A stretch of DNA of 64,000 nt from CALGFI01 sp036374435 (GTDB taxonomy: Bacteria; Actinomycetota; UBA4738; HRBIN12): contig DASUTU010000030.1 in assembly GCA_036374435.1 (NCBI GenBank), positions 39,995 through 103,994 on the forward strand, given 5' to 3'. The translations under genes and the position numbers were made by a program. Below are positions 18,495-26,971 of this stretch, piece by piece (within the stretch, counting starts at the first letter, position 1; each line of letters opens with the position of its first letter). The notes below the pieces were generated by a model. It saw only the letters and a program-made list of their open reading frames with translations, was not told the DNA's origin and did not search any database.

Positions 18495-20369
18495 ATGTTC
18501 GACCTGGCCTGGCTGATCCCCGCGCTCCCGCTCGCCGGGGCGGTCCTGAACCTGTTCGCCGGACGCCGCCTGGGGAGCCGGGCCGGCTGGGTGGCCTCCG
18601 CGCTCGTCGCGGCCTCGTTCGCCGTGGCCGTCGCCGTCCTGATCGATCTCGTGGCGCTGCCGGGCGAGGAGCGTCGTCACGCGGTTCGGCTGTTCGAGTG
18701 GATCGCGGCCGGAGCGTTCCGGGTCGAGGCGACCATCCTGCTCGACCCGCTGTCGATGACGATGACGCTCGTCGTCACCGGCGTGGGGGCGCTGATCCAC
18801 GTCTACGCGGTCGGCTACCTGGAGAACGACCCGCGCGTGGGCCTGTTCTTCTCGTACTTCAACCTGTTCGTGTTCTTCATGTTGATGCTCGTCTTGGCGG
18901 ACAACTACCTCGTGCTCTACCTGGGGTGGGAGGGCGTCGGCCTCTGTTCGTACCTCCTGATCGGCTTCTGGCACGACCGTCCCGTCGCGGCGAGCGCCGC
19001 CAAGAAGGCGTTCGTCACCACCAGGATCGGCGACGCCGCGATGATGTTGGGGCTCGTCTTGATCTTCGTGCACCTGGGGACGCTCGACTTCGAGACCGTT
19101 CTGGGGCCGGAGGCCGGGGCGCTCTCGAACGGCGCGGCGACGGCGATCGCCCTCCTGCTGCTGGCCGGCGCCGTCGGCAAGTCCGCGCAGCTCCCGCTCC
19201 ACGTCTGGTTGCCCGACGCCATGGAGGGCCCCACGCCGGTCTCGGCCCTGATCCACGCGGCGACGATGGTGACGGCGGGCGTGTACCTCATCGTCCGGTC
19301 GCACCCGCTCTTCGAGGCCTCCGACATCGCGCTCACGGTGGTCCTGGTGGTCGGACTCCTGTCGGCGATCTACGCCGCGCTCGCCTCGATCGGCCAGTTC
19401 GACGTCAAGCGCGCCCTGGCCTATTCAACGATGAGCCAGATCGGCTTCATGTTCTTCGCCGCCGGCATGGGTTTCTACGCCGGGGCGATGCTCCTGCTGG
19501 TCGCGCACGCCTTCTACAAGGCCCTGTTGTTCCTGACGAGCGGCAACGTGATGCACGGCCTGCACGACGAGACCGACCTTCGGGCCATGGGAGGCCTCCG
19601 GTCGGAGATGCCCGTCTCGACCGCGTGGTTCGGCATCGGGGCGCTGGCGCTGGCCGGGGTGCCGCCGCTGGCCGGCTTCTTCGCCAAGGACCACATCGTG
19701 AACTTCGCCTCACAGTCGGGGCGGGCGACGGCATGGGTCCTGGCCTCGATCGCCGCGTTCATCTCGGCGGTGTACATCTCGCGGCCGCTCTTCCTGGTGT
19801 TCTTCGGACGCCGGCGGACGGAGGCCCGGGCGCACGAAGCGCCGTGGCGCATGCACGCACCGCTGGCGGTCCTGGCCGCCGGCGCCGTGACGAGCGGCCT
19901 GGTTCTCGGGCTCCAGGCCGAGGGCGGCCTGCTCGAACGGTTCCTGGAGCCGGTGACGGGCGCGGCCCACGGCACCGGGACCGGTCCCTCCGAGGCCGTG
20001 TTGATCGCCGTCTCGATCGTGATCGCCGTGGCGGGGGTGGCCGTCGCCTGGTGGATCTGGGGATCCGAGCGCGTCGACTGGCAGTCGTTCCCCGAGCGTC
20101 AGCCCGAGCTCGCGGGGTGGCTCTCGAACGCCTTCTACCTGAACGCGCTGTATTCGTGGCTGGTCCGGGCTCCGGGGCTGGGGTTCGGCCGGGGCCTCCG
20201 AGTCGTGGACGACCGCGTCGTGGACGGGGCGGCCAACGAGCTCGGCGTCGCGGTCACGCGCTCGTCCCGCCTCGCCCCCATCCTGCAGTCCGGGTTGGTC
20301 CGCTCGTACGCGCTCGCGTTCCTGCTCGGTGCGGTCGTGCTCCTGCTCTTCATGGGGTTGCGGTTCTGA
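18495..20369 (+). CDS. nuoL: Complex I proton-pump subunit NuoL
   Basis: A 624-residue antiporter-like subunit, the most distal proton pump, with about 15-16 helices and a long C-terminal amphipathic lateral helix. Family sequence includes WEGVGLCSYLLIGFWHDR (coupling Glu), GKSAQLPLHVWLPDAMEGPTP with the key Lys and His, and KRALAYSTMSQIGFMFFA. The ATG at 18495 follows GTGAGCGG. The stop overlaps the nuoM ATG. No missing key residue was noticed. Confidence 0.95.
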   Translation: MFDLAWLIPALPLAGAVLNLFAGRRLGSRAGWVASALVAASFAVAVAVLIDLVALPGEERRHAVRLFEWIAAGAFRVEATILLDPLSMTMTLVVTGVGALIHVYAVGYLENDPRVGLFFSYFNLFVFFMLMLVLADNYLVLYLGWEGVGLCSYLLIGFWHDRPVAASAAKKAFVTTRIGDAAMMLGLVLIFVHLGTLDFETVLGPEAGALSNGAATAIALLLLAGAVGKSAQLPLHVWLPDAMEGPTPVSALIHAATMVTAGVYLIVRSHPLFEASDIALTVVLVVGLLSAIYAALASIGQFDVKRALAYSTMSQIGFMFFAAGMGFYAGAMLLLVAHAFYKALLFLTSGNVMHGLHDETDLRAMGGLRSEMPVSTAWFGIGALALAGVPPLAGFFAKDHIVNFASQSGRATAWVLASIAAFISAVYISRPLFLVFFGRRRTEARAHEAPWRMHAPLAVLAAGAVTSGLVLGLQAEGGLLERFLEPVTGAAHGTGTGPSEAVLIAVSIVIAVAGVAVAWWIWGSERVDWQSFPERQPELAGWLSNAFYLNALYSWLVRAPGLGFGRGLRVVDDRVVDGAANELGVAVTRSSRLAPILQSGLVRSYALAFLLGAVVLLLFMGLRF

Positions 20370-22000
20370 TGCCCTGGCTCACGGTGCTCATCTTCCTGCC
20401 GCTGCTCGGGGTCCCGGTGCTCGCGTTGTGGCCGCGGATGTCGGACGCCGTCGCCCGGTGGGTGACGCTCGTGGTGATGGTGGCCACGTTCATCGTGGCC
20501 CTCGGCGCCCTCGGCGCCTTCGACCCGCAGGTCGCCGGGTATCAGCTGGTCGAGCGGGTCGAGTGGGTGTCGTCGGCGGGCCTGGCGTACCTGGTGGGCG
20601 TCGACGGGTTCAGCATCTGGCTGGTCGTCTTGACCGCGTTCCTGTTCCCGGTGGGGCTGCTGGCCGCGTGGACCACGACCCATCGCGTCCGGCTGTTCAT
20701 GGCGCTGTCGCTGCTGCTCGAGACCGTGGTGCTGGGGTCGTTCTGCGCGCTCGACCTGTTGTTGTTCTTCGTGTTCTTCGAGGCGCTGCTGGTCCCCATG
20801 TTCCTGATCATCGGGGTCTGGGGATCGGGCCGGCGTGTGTACGCGAGCGTCAAGTTCTTCCTCTACACGATGTTCGGCTCCGCGTTCATCCTCGCCGCCA
20901 CCGTCTACCTCTGGTTCCAGACATCGGCGCAGTTCGGACAGGGGAGCTTCGACCTTCGCCAGATGGAGCAGCTCTCCTTGGGCGTGACGGCGCAGCGATG
21001 GCTGTTCGTCGCGTTCTTCGTCGGGTTCGCGGTGAAGGTGCCGATCTTTCCTCTGCACACGTGGCTCCCCGACGCCCACACGGAGGCTCCCACGCACGGA
21101 TCGATCGTCTTGGCCGCGCTCCTGCTGAAGGCCGGTCCGTACGGGATCCTCCGGTTCAATCTCGACCTGTTCCCCGAGGCCAGCCGGTATTTCGCGGACG
21201 CCATCGCGGTGCTGGCCGTGATCGGCATCGTCTACGGCGCCATCGTGGCCATGATGCAGACCGACGTGAAACGCCTGGTGGCGTATTCGTCCGTGAGCCA
21301 CATGGGGTTCGTGATCCTGGGGATCTTCACGTTCACCACCGAGGGGATGAGCGGCGCGGCGATCCAGATGGTGAACCACGGGTTGGCCACCGGGCTGCTG
21401 TTCTTCGCCATCGGGATGTTGTACGAGCGCACGCACACCCGAGAGATGGACGAGATGAGCGGCCTGGGGCAGGTGACGCCGTGGATCGCGGGGACGTTCC
21501 TGGTGGCGAGCCTGTCCTCGATCGGCCTGCCCGGACTGAACAACTTCGTCGGCGAGTTCCTGGTGATCCTGGGGGCGTTCGGGGCGGACCGATGGTTCGG
21601 CGCCTTCGCCGTCAGTGGGGTGGTGCTCGCCGCGATCTACCTGCTGTGGGCGTACCAGCGCACGTTCCACGGGCCGGCCCGCGAGGGGCAACGCGGCCTG
21701 GCGGACATGGTGCCCCGCGAGTTCGCGGCCGTGGTGCCGGTCGTCGCCGCGATGATCTTCATCGGCGTGTACCCCAAGGTCGTGCTCGACCGGATCAACC
21801 CGACCAGCGACGGCGTCGTCCGGTGGGTCGAGACGGTGGAGGTCGATCAGCCCGACCTGCCCGGCGGGCTTCGGGCCGACGTCCAACCCGACTACGCGCC
21901 GCCGGAGGGCGTCATCGCGGCGGAGCGGGCGGGGGTTCGGGGGGCTCAAGGAGCGAGCGCGAATGCGCGAGCGTTCGCCCCCCGAGGGGAAGGCCCGTGA
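20369..22000 (+). CDS. nuoM: Complex I proton-pump subunit NuoM
   Basis: A 543-residue antiporter-like membrane subunit. Recognisable motifs are FFEALLVPMFLIIGVWGSG (functional Glu), AVKVPIFPLHTWLPDAHTEAPT (Lys and His of the proton path) and KRLVAYSSVSHMGFV. ATG 20369 overlaps the nuoL stop. The last 30 or so residues are an unconserved Ala/Gly/Arg-rich tail encoded by a palindromic repeat-like element (21939-21983), suggesting the original stop was displaced or the element inserted at the gene end. Confidence 0.94.
   Translation: MPWLTVLIFLPLLGVPVLALWPRMSDAVARWVTLVVMVATFIVALGALGAFDPQVAGYQLVERVEWVSSAGLAYLVGVDGFSIWLVVLTAFLFPVGLLAAWTTTHRVRLFMALSLLLETVVLGSFCALDLLLFFVFFEALLVPMFLIIGVWGSGRRVYASVKFFLYTMFGSAFILAATVYLWFQTSAQFGQGSFDLRQMEQLSLGVTAQRWLFVAFFVGFAVKVPIFPLHTWLPDAHTEAPTHGSIVLAALLLKAGPYGILRFNLDLFPEASRYFADAIAVLAVIGIVYGAIVAMMQTDVKRLVAYSSVSHMGFVILGIFTFTTEGMSGAAIQMVNHGLATGLLFFAIGMLYERTHTREMDEMSGLGQVTPWIAGTFLVASLSSIGLPGLNNFVGEFLVILGAFGADRWFGAFAVSGVVLAAIYLLWAYQRTFHGPAREGQRGLADMVPREFAAVVPVVAAMIFIGVYPKVVLDRINPTSDGVVRWVETVEVDQPDLPGGLRADVQPDYAPPEGVIAAERAGVRGAQGASANARAFAPRGEGP
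21939..21983. repeat. Imperfect palindromic GAGCGAG element, copy 2
   Basis: GGGGGGC (21939-21945) pairs with GCCCCCC (21977-21983), and GCGC-GAAT-GCGC forms an inner hairpin. Sequence and downstream GGAAGG match the element at 30630-30670. It lies in the last codons of nuoM, just before the nuoN start. Confidence 0.5.
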
Positions 22001-23445
22001 TCGGCACCCCCGCCATCGACCTGGGACCCGTCGTCCCCGAGCTCATTCTGGTGGGGACGGCCATCCTGGTCTTGCTGGGCGCCGCGCTGGCGCGGCGGGT
22101 CGAGCCGCTCGGCTGGTTGTTCGTCTCGCTGGCCGGGGTGGGCGGCGCCGCGGCGGCCGCGGTGGCGCTCTGGGACCGCGAGGGGGACCTGACGGTCCTG
22201 GGCGGAACGGTCGCCGCCGACCGGTTCGGGGTTGCGGTTCGATTGATCCTGCTGGCCATCGCGGCGATCGGCCTCGTCCTCGGCCACCACTACTTCGAAC
22301 GTTCGGGCGAGGGCCGGCCGGAGTTCTACCCGCTCGTGCTGTTCGCGACCTCTGGCATGACGCTCATCGCCGTCGCCACCGACCTGATCCTGGTGTTCCT
22401 GGCGCTCGAGGTACTGTCGCTGTCGCTGTACGTGTTGACCGGCCTCGGATCGCGGCTGGGCTCGATCGAGGGCGCGATGAAGTACTTCTTGCTCGGCGCG
22501 TTCTCCTCGGCCTTCTTCCTGTTCGGCGTCGCGATGGCCTACGGCGCGACGGGATCCACGGGCTTCGCCGACGTGGCGTCCTCGCTGGCGGGCCGGACCG
22601 ACGGGCTGGCGCTGGCCCTGACCGGGCTGGGGCTGCTCGCCGTGGGGTTCGCCTTCAAGGTCTCCGCCGTCCCCTTCCACATGTGGACGCCGGACGTGTA
22701 CCAGGGGGCCCCCACGGCGGTGACGGCGTTCATGTCGGCCGCCACGAAGGTGGCCGGGTTCGCGGCGTTGATGCGTCTGTTCAACATCGCGCTCCAGCCA
22801 CTCGCCTGGGACTGGCGGCCGATCGTGTGGGCCCTGGCGGCCGTTTCGGTCGTGGCGGGCAGCGTGTTGGCCATTGCCCAGCGCGACGTCAAGCGCCTGC
22901 TCGCGTATTCGAGCATCGCCCACGCCGGGTTCGTGCTCACGGGCTTGACCGCGGCCGGCGAACCCGGCATCAGCGCGGGCCTGTATTACCTGCTCGCGTA
23001 CTCGCTGACCATTCTCGGGGCGTTCGGCGTGGTCATGCTGGTGTCCTCGCGGGGCGACCGGCGCACCGAGCTGGAGGCCTACCGAGGCCTGGGCATGCAC
23101 AGCCCGGTGCTGGCCGGCCTCCTGGCCGTCTTCCTCCTGTCGCTCACGGGGATCCCGCCGACGGCCGGGTTCGTGGCGAAGGTCGCGGTGTTCAGCGCCG
23201 CGATGGAGGCCGGAGGGTGGCCGCTCGTGTTGATCGGCGTCGTCGCGAGCGTGGTCGCCGCCTATTTCTACCTGCGGGTCATCGTGTTGATGTTCATGCA
23301 CGAGCCGGAGGGCGAACCCGAGACCGACCGAGGCTGGGTGCCGAGGTTCGTCGTGGGGCTGCCGGCGGCCCTCGTGCTGATCCTGGGCGTGTTCCCGGGG
23401 CTCGTGGTCGGCTTCCTGGAGACCGCGGCGGTGTTGCGCTGGTGA
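21997..23445 (+). CDS. nuoN: Complex I proton-pump subunit NuoN
   Basis: A 482-residue third antiporter-like pump subunit, with about 14 helices. LALEVLSLSLYVLTGL with its Glu, the GFAFKVSAVPFHMWTPDVYQGAPT region with Lys and His, and KRLLAYSSIAHAGFVL are typical. The GTG start overlaps the nuoM stop (GTGA). GGGGAAGG at 21985-21992 provides the ribosome-binding site. It closes the fourteen-gene nuo operon. The next gene has its own promoter. Confidence 0.95.
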   Translation: MIGTPAIDLGPVVPELILVGTAILVLLGAALARRVEPLGWLFVSLAGVGGAAAAAVALWDREGDLTVLGGTVAADRFGVAVRLILLAIAAIGLVLGHHYFERSGEGRPEFYPLVLFATSGMTLIAVATDLILVFLALEVLSLSLYVLTGLGSRLGSIEGAMKYFLLGAFSSAFFLFGVAMAYGATGSTGFADVASSLAGRTDGLALALTGLGLLAVGFAFKVSAVPFHMWTPDVYQGAPTAVTAFMSAATKVAGFAALMRLFNIALQPLAWDWRPIVWALAAVSVVAGSVLAIAQRDVKRLLAYSSIAHAGFVLTGLTAAGEPGISAGLYYLLAYSLTILGAFGVVMLVSSRGDRRTELEAYRGLGMHSPVLAGLLAVFLLSLTGIPPTAGFVAKVAVFSAAMEAGGWPLVLIGVVASVVAAYFYLRVIVLMFMHEPEGEPETDRGWVPRFVVGLPAALVLILGVFPGLVVGFLETAAVLRW

Positions 23446-23466
23446 CGCCGACGCGCGTCCTCAGGG

Positions 23467-23479
23467 TAGGGTCGGGGTC
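23467..23479 (+). promoter_or_regulatory. Leaderless-type promoter of the second polyprenyl synthase
   Basis: TAGGGT at 23467-23472 is followed by 7 bases and the GTG start. No Shine-Dalgarno is present. The gene therefore seems transcribed independently of the nuo operon 34 bases upstream. Confidence 0.5.
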
Positions 23480-24502
23480 GTGAGCCGGCGCGTCATCCCA
23501 GGCCTCGAAGCGCCCGACCCGGGGCTCGAGCGCGACATCCGGGCCCGCCTGGACCAGGTCGAGGAGGCTCTGGAGAAGGCCGTGCGGGCGGACTCGAACC
23601 TGCTCGGCGAGACCGCCCAGTACCTGCTCTCCGCGGGCGGGAAGCGGTTCCGCCCGATCCTCACGTTGTTGTCGGGGTACTTCGGCGACCCGGCCGATCC
23701 GCGGTTGATCCCCGGGTCGGTCGCCATCGAGCTCGTGCATCAGGCCACCCTGTACCACGACGACGTGATCGACGAGGCCGACGCGCGGCACGGCGTCCCC
23801 GCCGCCAACGTCCGGTGGAGCAACACCGTCGCCATCCTGACGGGGGACTACCTGTTCGCGAAGGCGTCGGAGATCTCGACCGACCTCGGGACCGACATCT
23901 GCGCCCTGCTGGCTCGGACCATCGCCGTCCTGTGCGACGGGCAGATCCGGGAGGTGGAGGCCGCCGGCCGCGTCGAGCAGACGGTGGACGCCTACATGGA
24001 GATCATCCGCCGCAAGACCGGGGCGCTGATCGCGACGTCGTGCCGGCTCGGCGGGATGCTCTCGGACGCCCCCGCGGAGTCCGTCGACGTGCTGGAGCAG
24101 TTCGGCGAGGCGCTGGGGCTCGCCTTCCAGCTCTCCGACGACATCATGGACTTCACCTCTACCAAGCAGGAGCTGCAGAAGCAGCCCGGTCAGGACCTCA
24201 AGGAAGGCGTGTACACGTTCCCGGTGCTGCACGCCCTCGTCGACGGCGAACGCGCCGAGGAGCTGGGGGCGATCCTTCGATCGGGACCGCCGGAGGGGCC
24301 CGAGCTGGAGCGGGCGCTGGCCATCATCCACTCGTCCGAGAGCCTGTCGGTGGCGCGAGCCGCCGTGGTCGCGGAGGTCGACCTGGCCCACGGCCTCGCG
24401 TCCCGACTGCCGGTTGGCCCCGCCCGAGCGGCGTTGGAGCAGCTCGCGGAGTTCCTCGCTACGCGGTGCGGCGCCAGGCAGGGGGGTGCGGCGGACTCAT
24501 GA
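23480..24502 (+). CDS. Polyprenyl (hepta/octa/nona-prenyl) diphosphate synthase
   Basis: A 340-residue long-chain trans-isoprenyl diphosphate synthase of the GrcC/IspB/HepT type. All family elements are present: GGKRFRP at 53-59, first Asp-rich motif at 94-98 (HDDVID), RWSNTVAILTGDYLFAKA, LAFQLSDDIMDF (second motif) and the closing loop GQDLKEGVYTFPVLHAL. It should make the menaquinone side chain used by the two neighbouring complex I systems. Chain length is not deducible. The GTG start is leaderless. Compared with the synthase at 6022 it has the full C-terminal loop, so it is the better candidate for the housekeeping enzyme. Confidence 0.9.
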   Translation: MSRRVIPGLEAPDPGLERDIRARLDQVEEALEKAVRADSNLLGETAQYLLSAGGKRFRPILTLLSGYFGDPADPRLIPGSVAIELVHQATLYHDDVIDEADARHGVPAANVRWSNTVAILTGDYLFAKASEISTDLGTDICALLARTIAVLCDGQIREVEAAGRVEQTVDAYMEIIRRKTGALIATSCRLGGMLSDAPAESVDVLEQFGEALGLAFQLSDDIMDFTSTKQELQKQPGQDLKEGVYTFPVLHALVDGERAEELGAILRSGPPEGPELERALAIIHSSESLSVARAAVVAEVDLAHGLASRLPVGPARAALEQLAEFLATRCGARQGGAADS

Positions 24503-24559
24503 AGCGATCCGCACGGCGCGGCAGTCCCCCGGGAGGGAGGGCTGAGCAGGTGATGTTGC

Positions 24560-24592
24560 TAGAATCCGCGCTGCTCGCGAAAACCTTCACAA
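24560..24592 (+). promoter_or_regulatory. Promoter and Rex-like operator of the second nuo operon
   Basis: TAGAAT (24560-24565) is a good -10 box without a clear -35. Just downstream of the expected start, TCGCGAAAACCTTCACAA (24575-24592) matches the Rex consensus TTGTGAA-N4-TTCACAA at 12 of 14 fixed bases. The right half is perfect. A Rex dimer here would act as a roadblock. This gives both nuo operons a shared NADH/NAD+ control. Confidence 0.6.
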
Positions 24593-24608
24593 GCGTGGAA
24601 AGTCGCCG

Positions 24609-24974
24609 GTGAGCACCTATTACGAGTCCTACGGAGTCGTTCTCGCGGTCCTGGTCGTCGGTGGTGGTTTGGTCGCGGTCGCCTTCGGAGCCGCACGACT
24701 GATCGCGCCCAGGCGCCCCCTGCCGGAGAAGCTGCTGACCTACGAATGCGGGATCGACCCGGTGGGGCAGGGGTGGTCCCAGAGCCAGGTGCGCTACTAC
24801 ATCTACGGGTTCCTGTTCGTGATCTTCGACATCGAGGCCGTCTTCCTGTTCCCCTGGGCCAGGATCTTCGAGGACCTCGGCTACCAGGCCGTGGCCGAGA
24901 TGGCCATCTTCATCGGCATCCTGGGGGCGGGCCTGCTCTACGCCTGGCGGAAGGGGGTCCTGCGATGGGCCTGA
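24609..24974 (+). CDS. nuoA2: NuoA-like subunit, second set
   Basis: A 121-residue three-helix membrane subunit. KLLTYECGIDP and YGFLFVIFDIEAVFLFPW are the family motifs. It is shorter than NuoA of operon 1 and nearer the usual family length. The start is GTG 24609 with GGAAAG 7 bases upstream. It overlaps nuoB2 by 10 bases. It is the first gene of a ten-gene operon that lacks nuoD, E, F and G. Confidence 0.93.
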   Translation: MSTYYESYGVVLAVLVVGGGLVAVAFGAARLIAPRRPLPEKLLTYECGIDPVGQGWSQSQVRYYIYGFLFVIFDIEAVFLFPWARIFEDLGYQAVAEMAIFIGILGAGLLYAWRKGVLRWA

Positions 24975-25477
24975 TCACCGAACGCACCGGGCTCGCGCAG
25001 ATCCAGCCCATCAAGTTCATCCTCAACTGGGGACGCAAGTATTCGCTGTGGGTGTTCAACTTCGGGCTGGCCTGCTGCTCGATCGAGTTCATCGCCGCCT
25101 CGACCTCCAAACACGACTTCATCCGGTTCGGCGTGATTCCGTTCGCGCACGGCCCGCGCCAGGCCGACCTCCTCGTGATCGCCGGGACGCCGACCGACAA
25201 GATGGCCCCGGTCATCAAGCGGCTCTACGACCAGATGGCGGACCCCAAGTACGTCATCTCGATGGGGTCGTGCGCCAACTGCGGGGGTCCGTACTGGGAC
25301 TCGTATTCGGTGTTGAAGGGGATCGACCAGGTCCTGCCGGTGGACGTCTACGTGCCCGGGTGCCCGCCGAGGCCCGAGGCGCTCCTGGAGGGCATCGTCC
25401 GGCTCCAGCAGAAGATCGAGAAGGAAGACATCAGGGAGAAGTGGAGTGGCAGGCTCACGGCCGCTACCCCCTCCTGA
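24965..25477 (+). CDS. nuoB2: NuoB-like subunit, second set (N2 cluster intact)
   Basis: A 170-residue subunit. All four N2 cluster Cys are present: the pair in FGLACCSIEF, one in SMGSCANCGG and one in VPGCPPRPE. The quinone-reducing cluster is therefore kept even though no NuoD partner is encoded nearby. ATG 24965 has GGAAGGGGG upstream. The C-terminal end is basic and overlaps nuoC2 by 32 bases. It differs from the operon 1 NuoB over most of its surface, so it is not a recent duplicate. Confidence 0.94.
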   Translation: MGLITERTGLAQIQPIKFILNWGRKYSLWVFNFGLACCSIEFIAASTSKHDFIRFGVIPFAHGPRQADLLVIAGTPTDKMAPVIKRLYDQMADPKYVISMGSCANCGGPYWDSYSVLKGIDQVLPVDVYVPGCPPRPEALLEGIVRLQQKIEKEDIREKWSGRLTAATPS

Positions 25478-25967
25478 GGTCGAGACGCGCGTCCGCGCGC
25501 AGTTCGGGGACGACGTCCTTGCGGTCGAGGACCAGGTCGGACACGCCGTCGTGACCGTCTCCCTGGCGCGGTACCACGAGCTGGTGCAGTTCCTCCGTGA
25601 CGAGCCGGACTTCGCCTGCGACTACTGCGACTTCACCTCCGGCGTCGATCGCGGCGACGAGGGCATCGAGATCGTCACGCACGTCTTCTCCACCACGCTT
25701 CACCACAACGTCCGGGTTAAGGTCCGGCTGCCCGCGGACGACCCGGTCTGCCCCACGATCTCGGACCTGTATCCGACCGCGGACTGGCACGAGCGGGAGA
25801 CGATGGAGATGTTCGGGGTCACGTTCGAGGGCCACCCCACCCCCGTTCGGCTGCTCCTGCCCGAGCCGTTCGAGGGCCACCCGCTCCGCAAGGACTTCGA
25901 GCTGATGTCGCGGGTCGTCAAACCCTGGCCGGGGGCCGCCGAGGGCGAAGAGGAGGAGGAAGAGTGA
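25446..25967 (+). CDS. nuoC2: NuoC-like subunit, second set
   Basis: A 173-residue NuoC homologue with the signature WHERETMEMFGVTFEGHP and LLLPEPFEGHPLRKDF. The first half, about residues 10-95, is the usual alpha/beta domain. It ends in Glu repeats (EGEEEEEE) instead of continuing into NuoD, and its stop overlaps the nuoH2 start in GTGA, so there is no room for a lost nuoD. The GTG start has GGAGAA just upstream and lies within nuoB2. The overlap is long but the frame is clearly coding. Confidence 0.92.
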   Translation: MAGSRPLPPPEVETRVRAQFGDDVLAVEDQVGHAVVTVSLARYHELVQFLRDEPDFACDYCDFTSGVDRGDEGIEIVTHVFSTTLHHNVRVKVRLPADDPVCPTISDLYPTADWHERETMEMFGVTFEGHPTPVRLLLPEPFEGHPLRKDFELMSRVVKPWPGAAEGEEEEEE

Positions 25968-26971
25968 TCGCCCAGTCCGGGGTGAGCTTCGTCGACCAAT
26001 GGTTCGACGTCTACTGGCTCGTTCTGGTGGTGAAGGCCGCCATCGTCCTCGGCTTCTTCCTCGTGGCCCCGCTCGGCATCGGATACATGGAGCACAAGGT
26101 CCTCGCCCACATGCAGGGGCGTCTCGGCCCGATGTACGCGGGACGATTCCACGGGTGGGCCCAGCTCGTGGCCGACGGGATCAAGTTCGTCCAGAAAGAG
26201 GACGTGATCCCCGCCGCGGCCGATCGCTGGGCGTACTCGCTGGCTCCGGCGGTGGCGCTCGTGCCGTACCTCGCGGTGTTCGTGGTGATCCCGTTCTCCG
26301 CCGAGATCTACATCCTCGATCTCGACGTGGGGATCTTCTTCGTCCTGGCCATCTCGTCCGTCGGGGTGATCGGGACGCTGATGGCGGGGTGGGCCTCGGC
26401 GAACAAGTTCTCGTTGATCGGAGCCTTGCGGGGCGCCGCTCAGCTGATCGCCTATGAGCTCCCGTTGGTGCTGGCCGCCGCCTCGGTCGTCATGCAGGCC
26501 GGCACGTTGTCGATGATCGGCATCGTCGAGGCCCAGGCCCGGTACTGGTTCGTGCTGACGCAGCCCATCGGTTTCTTCATCTTCATGGTGGCCGCGCTGG
26601 CCGAGCTGACGAGGCCGCCGTTCGACATGCCGGTCGCGGACTCGGAGATCATCTTCGGCCACATGACCGAATACACCGGGTTGAAGTTCGCGTTCTTCCT
26701 GCTGGCCGAGTACGGGGGCATCGTGGCGCTCTCGGCGGTGGCGTCCGTGTTGTATCTCGGCGGGTACCAGGCGCCGCCGTTCCTCGGGGCCATCCCGGCA
26801 CCGCTGTGGATGGCGGCGAAGATCGGCGCGTTGTCGTTCGTGATCATCTGGCTGCGGGCCACCTATCCGCGGCTTCGCGAGGACCAGCTCCAGCGCGGGT
26901 CGTGGCTGGCGCTGATCCCGCTGGGCCTGCTCCAGGTGCTCGTCGTCGGCGCGGTCAAGGTGGCGGTCTAG
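25964..26971 (+). CDS. nuoH2: NuoH-like subunit, second set, with altered quinone-loop acids
   Basis: A 335-residue membrane subunit with about eight helices. YMEHKVLAHMQGRLGPMYAG and AELTRPPFDMPVADSEIIFG, followed by HMTEYTG, correspond to the first loop and the quinone-channel loop. In the latter the standard PEAESEL is PVADSEI, so one Glu is lost and one becomes Asp, and GYxTEYSG is GHMTEYTG. This suggests a changed quinone or coupling site compared with the operon 1 copy. The start is GTG 25964 with GAGGAGGAAGA upstream. It abuts nuoI2. Confidence 0.93.
   Translation: MIAQSGVSFVDQWFDVYWLVLVVKAAIVLGFFLVAPLGIGYMEHKVLAHMQGRLGPMYAGRFHGWAQLVADGIKFVQKEDVIPAAADRWAYSLAPAVALVPYLAVFVVIPFSAEIYILDLDVGIFFVLAISSVGVIGTLMAGWASANKFSLIGALRGAAQLIAYELPLVLAAASVVMQAGTLSMIGIVEAQARYWFVLTQPIGFFIFMVAALAELTRPPFDMPVADSEIIFGHMTEYTGLKFAFFLLAEYGGIVALSAVASVLYLGGYQAPPFLGAIPAPLWMAAKIGALSFVIIWLRATYPRLREDQLQRGSWLALIPLGLLQVLVVGAVKVAV

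Noticed and set aside
25960..25970. Loss of nuoD by assembly gap between nuoC2 and nuoH2
   Set aside because: The two genes overlap by 4 bases in the GTGA pattern used all along the operon, so the junction is natural.
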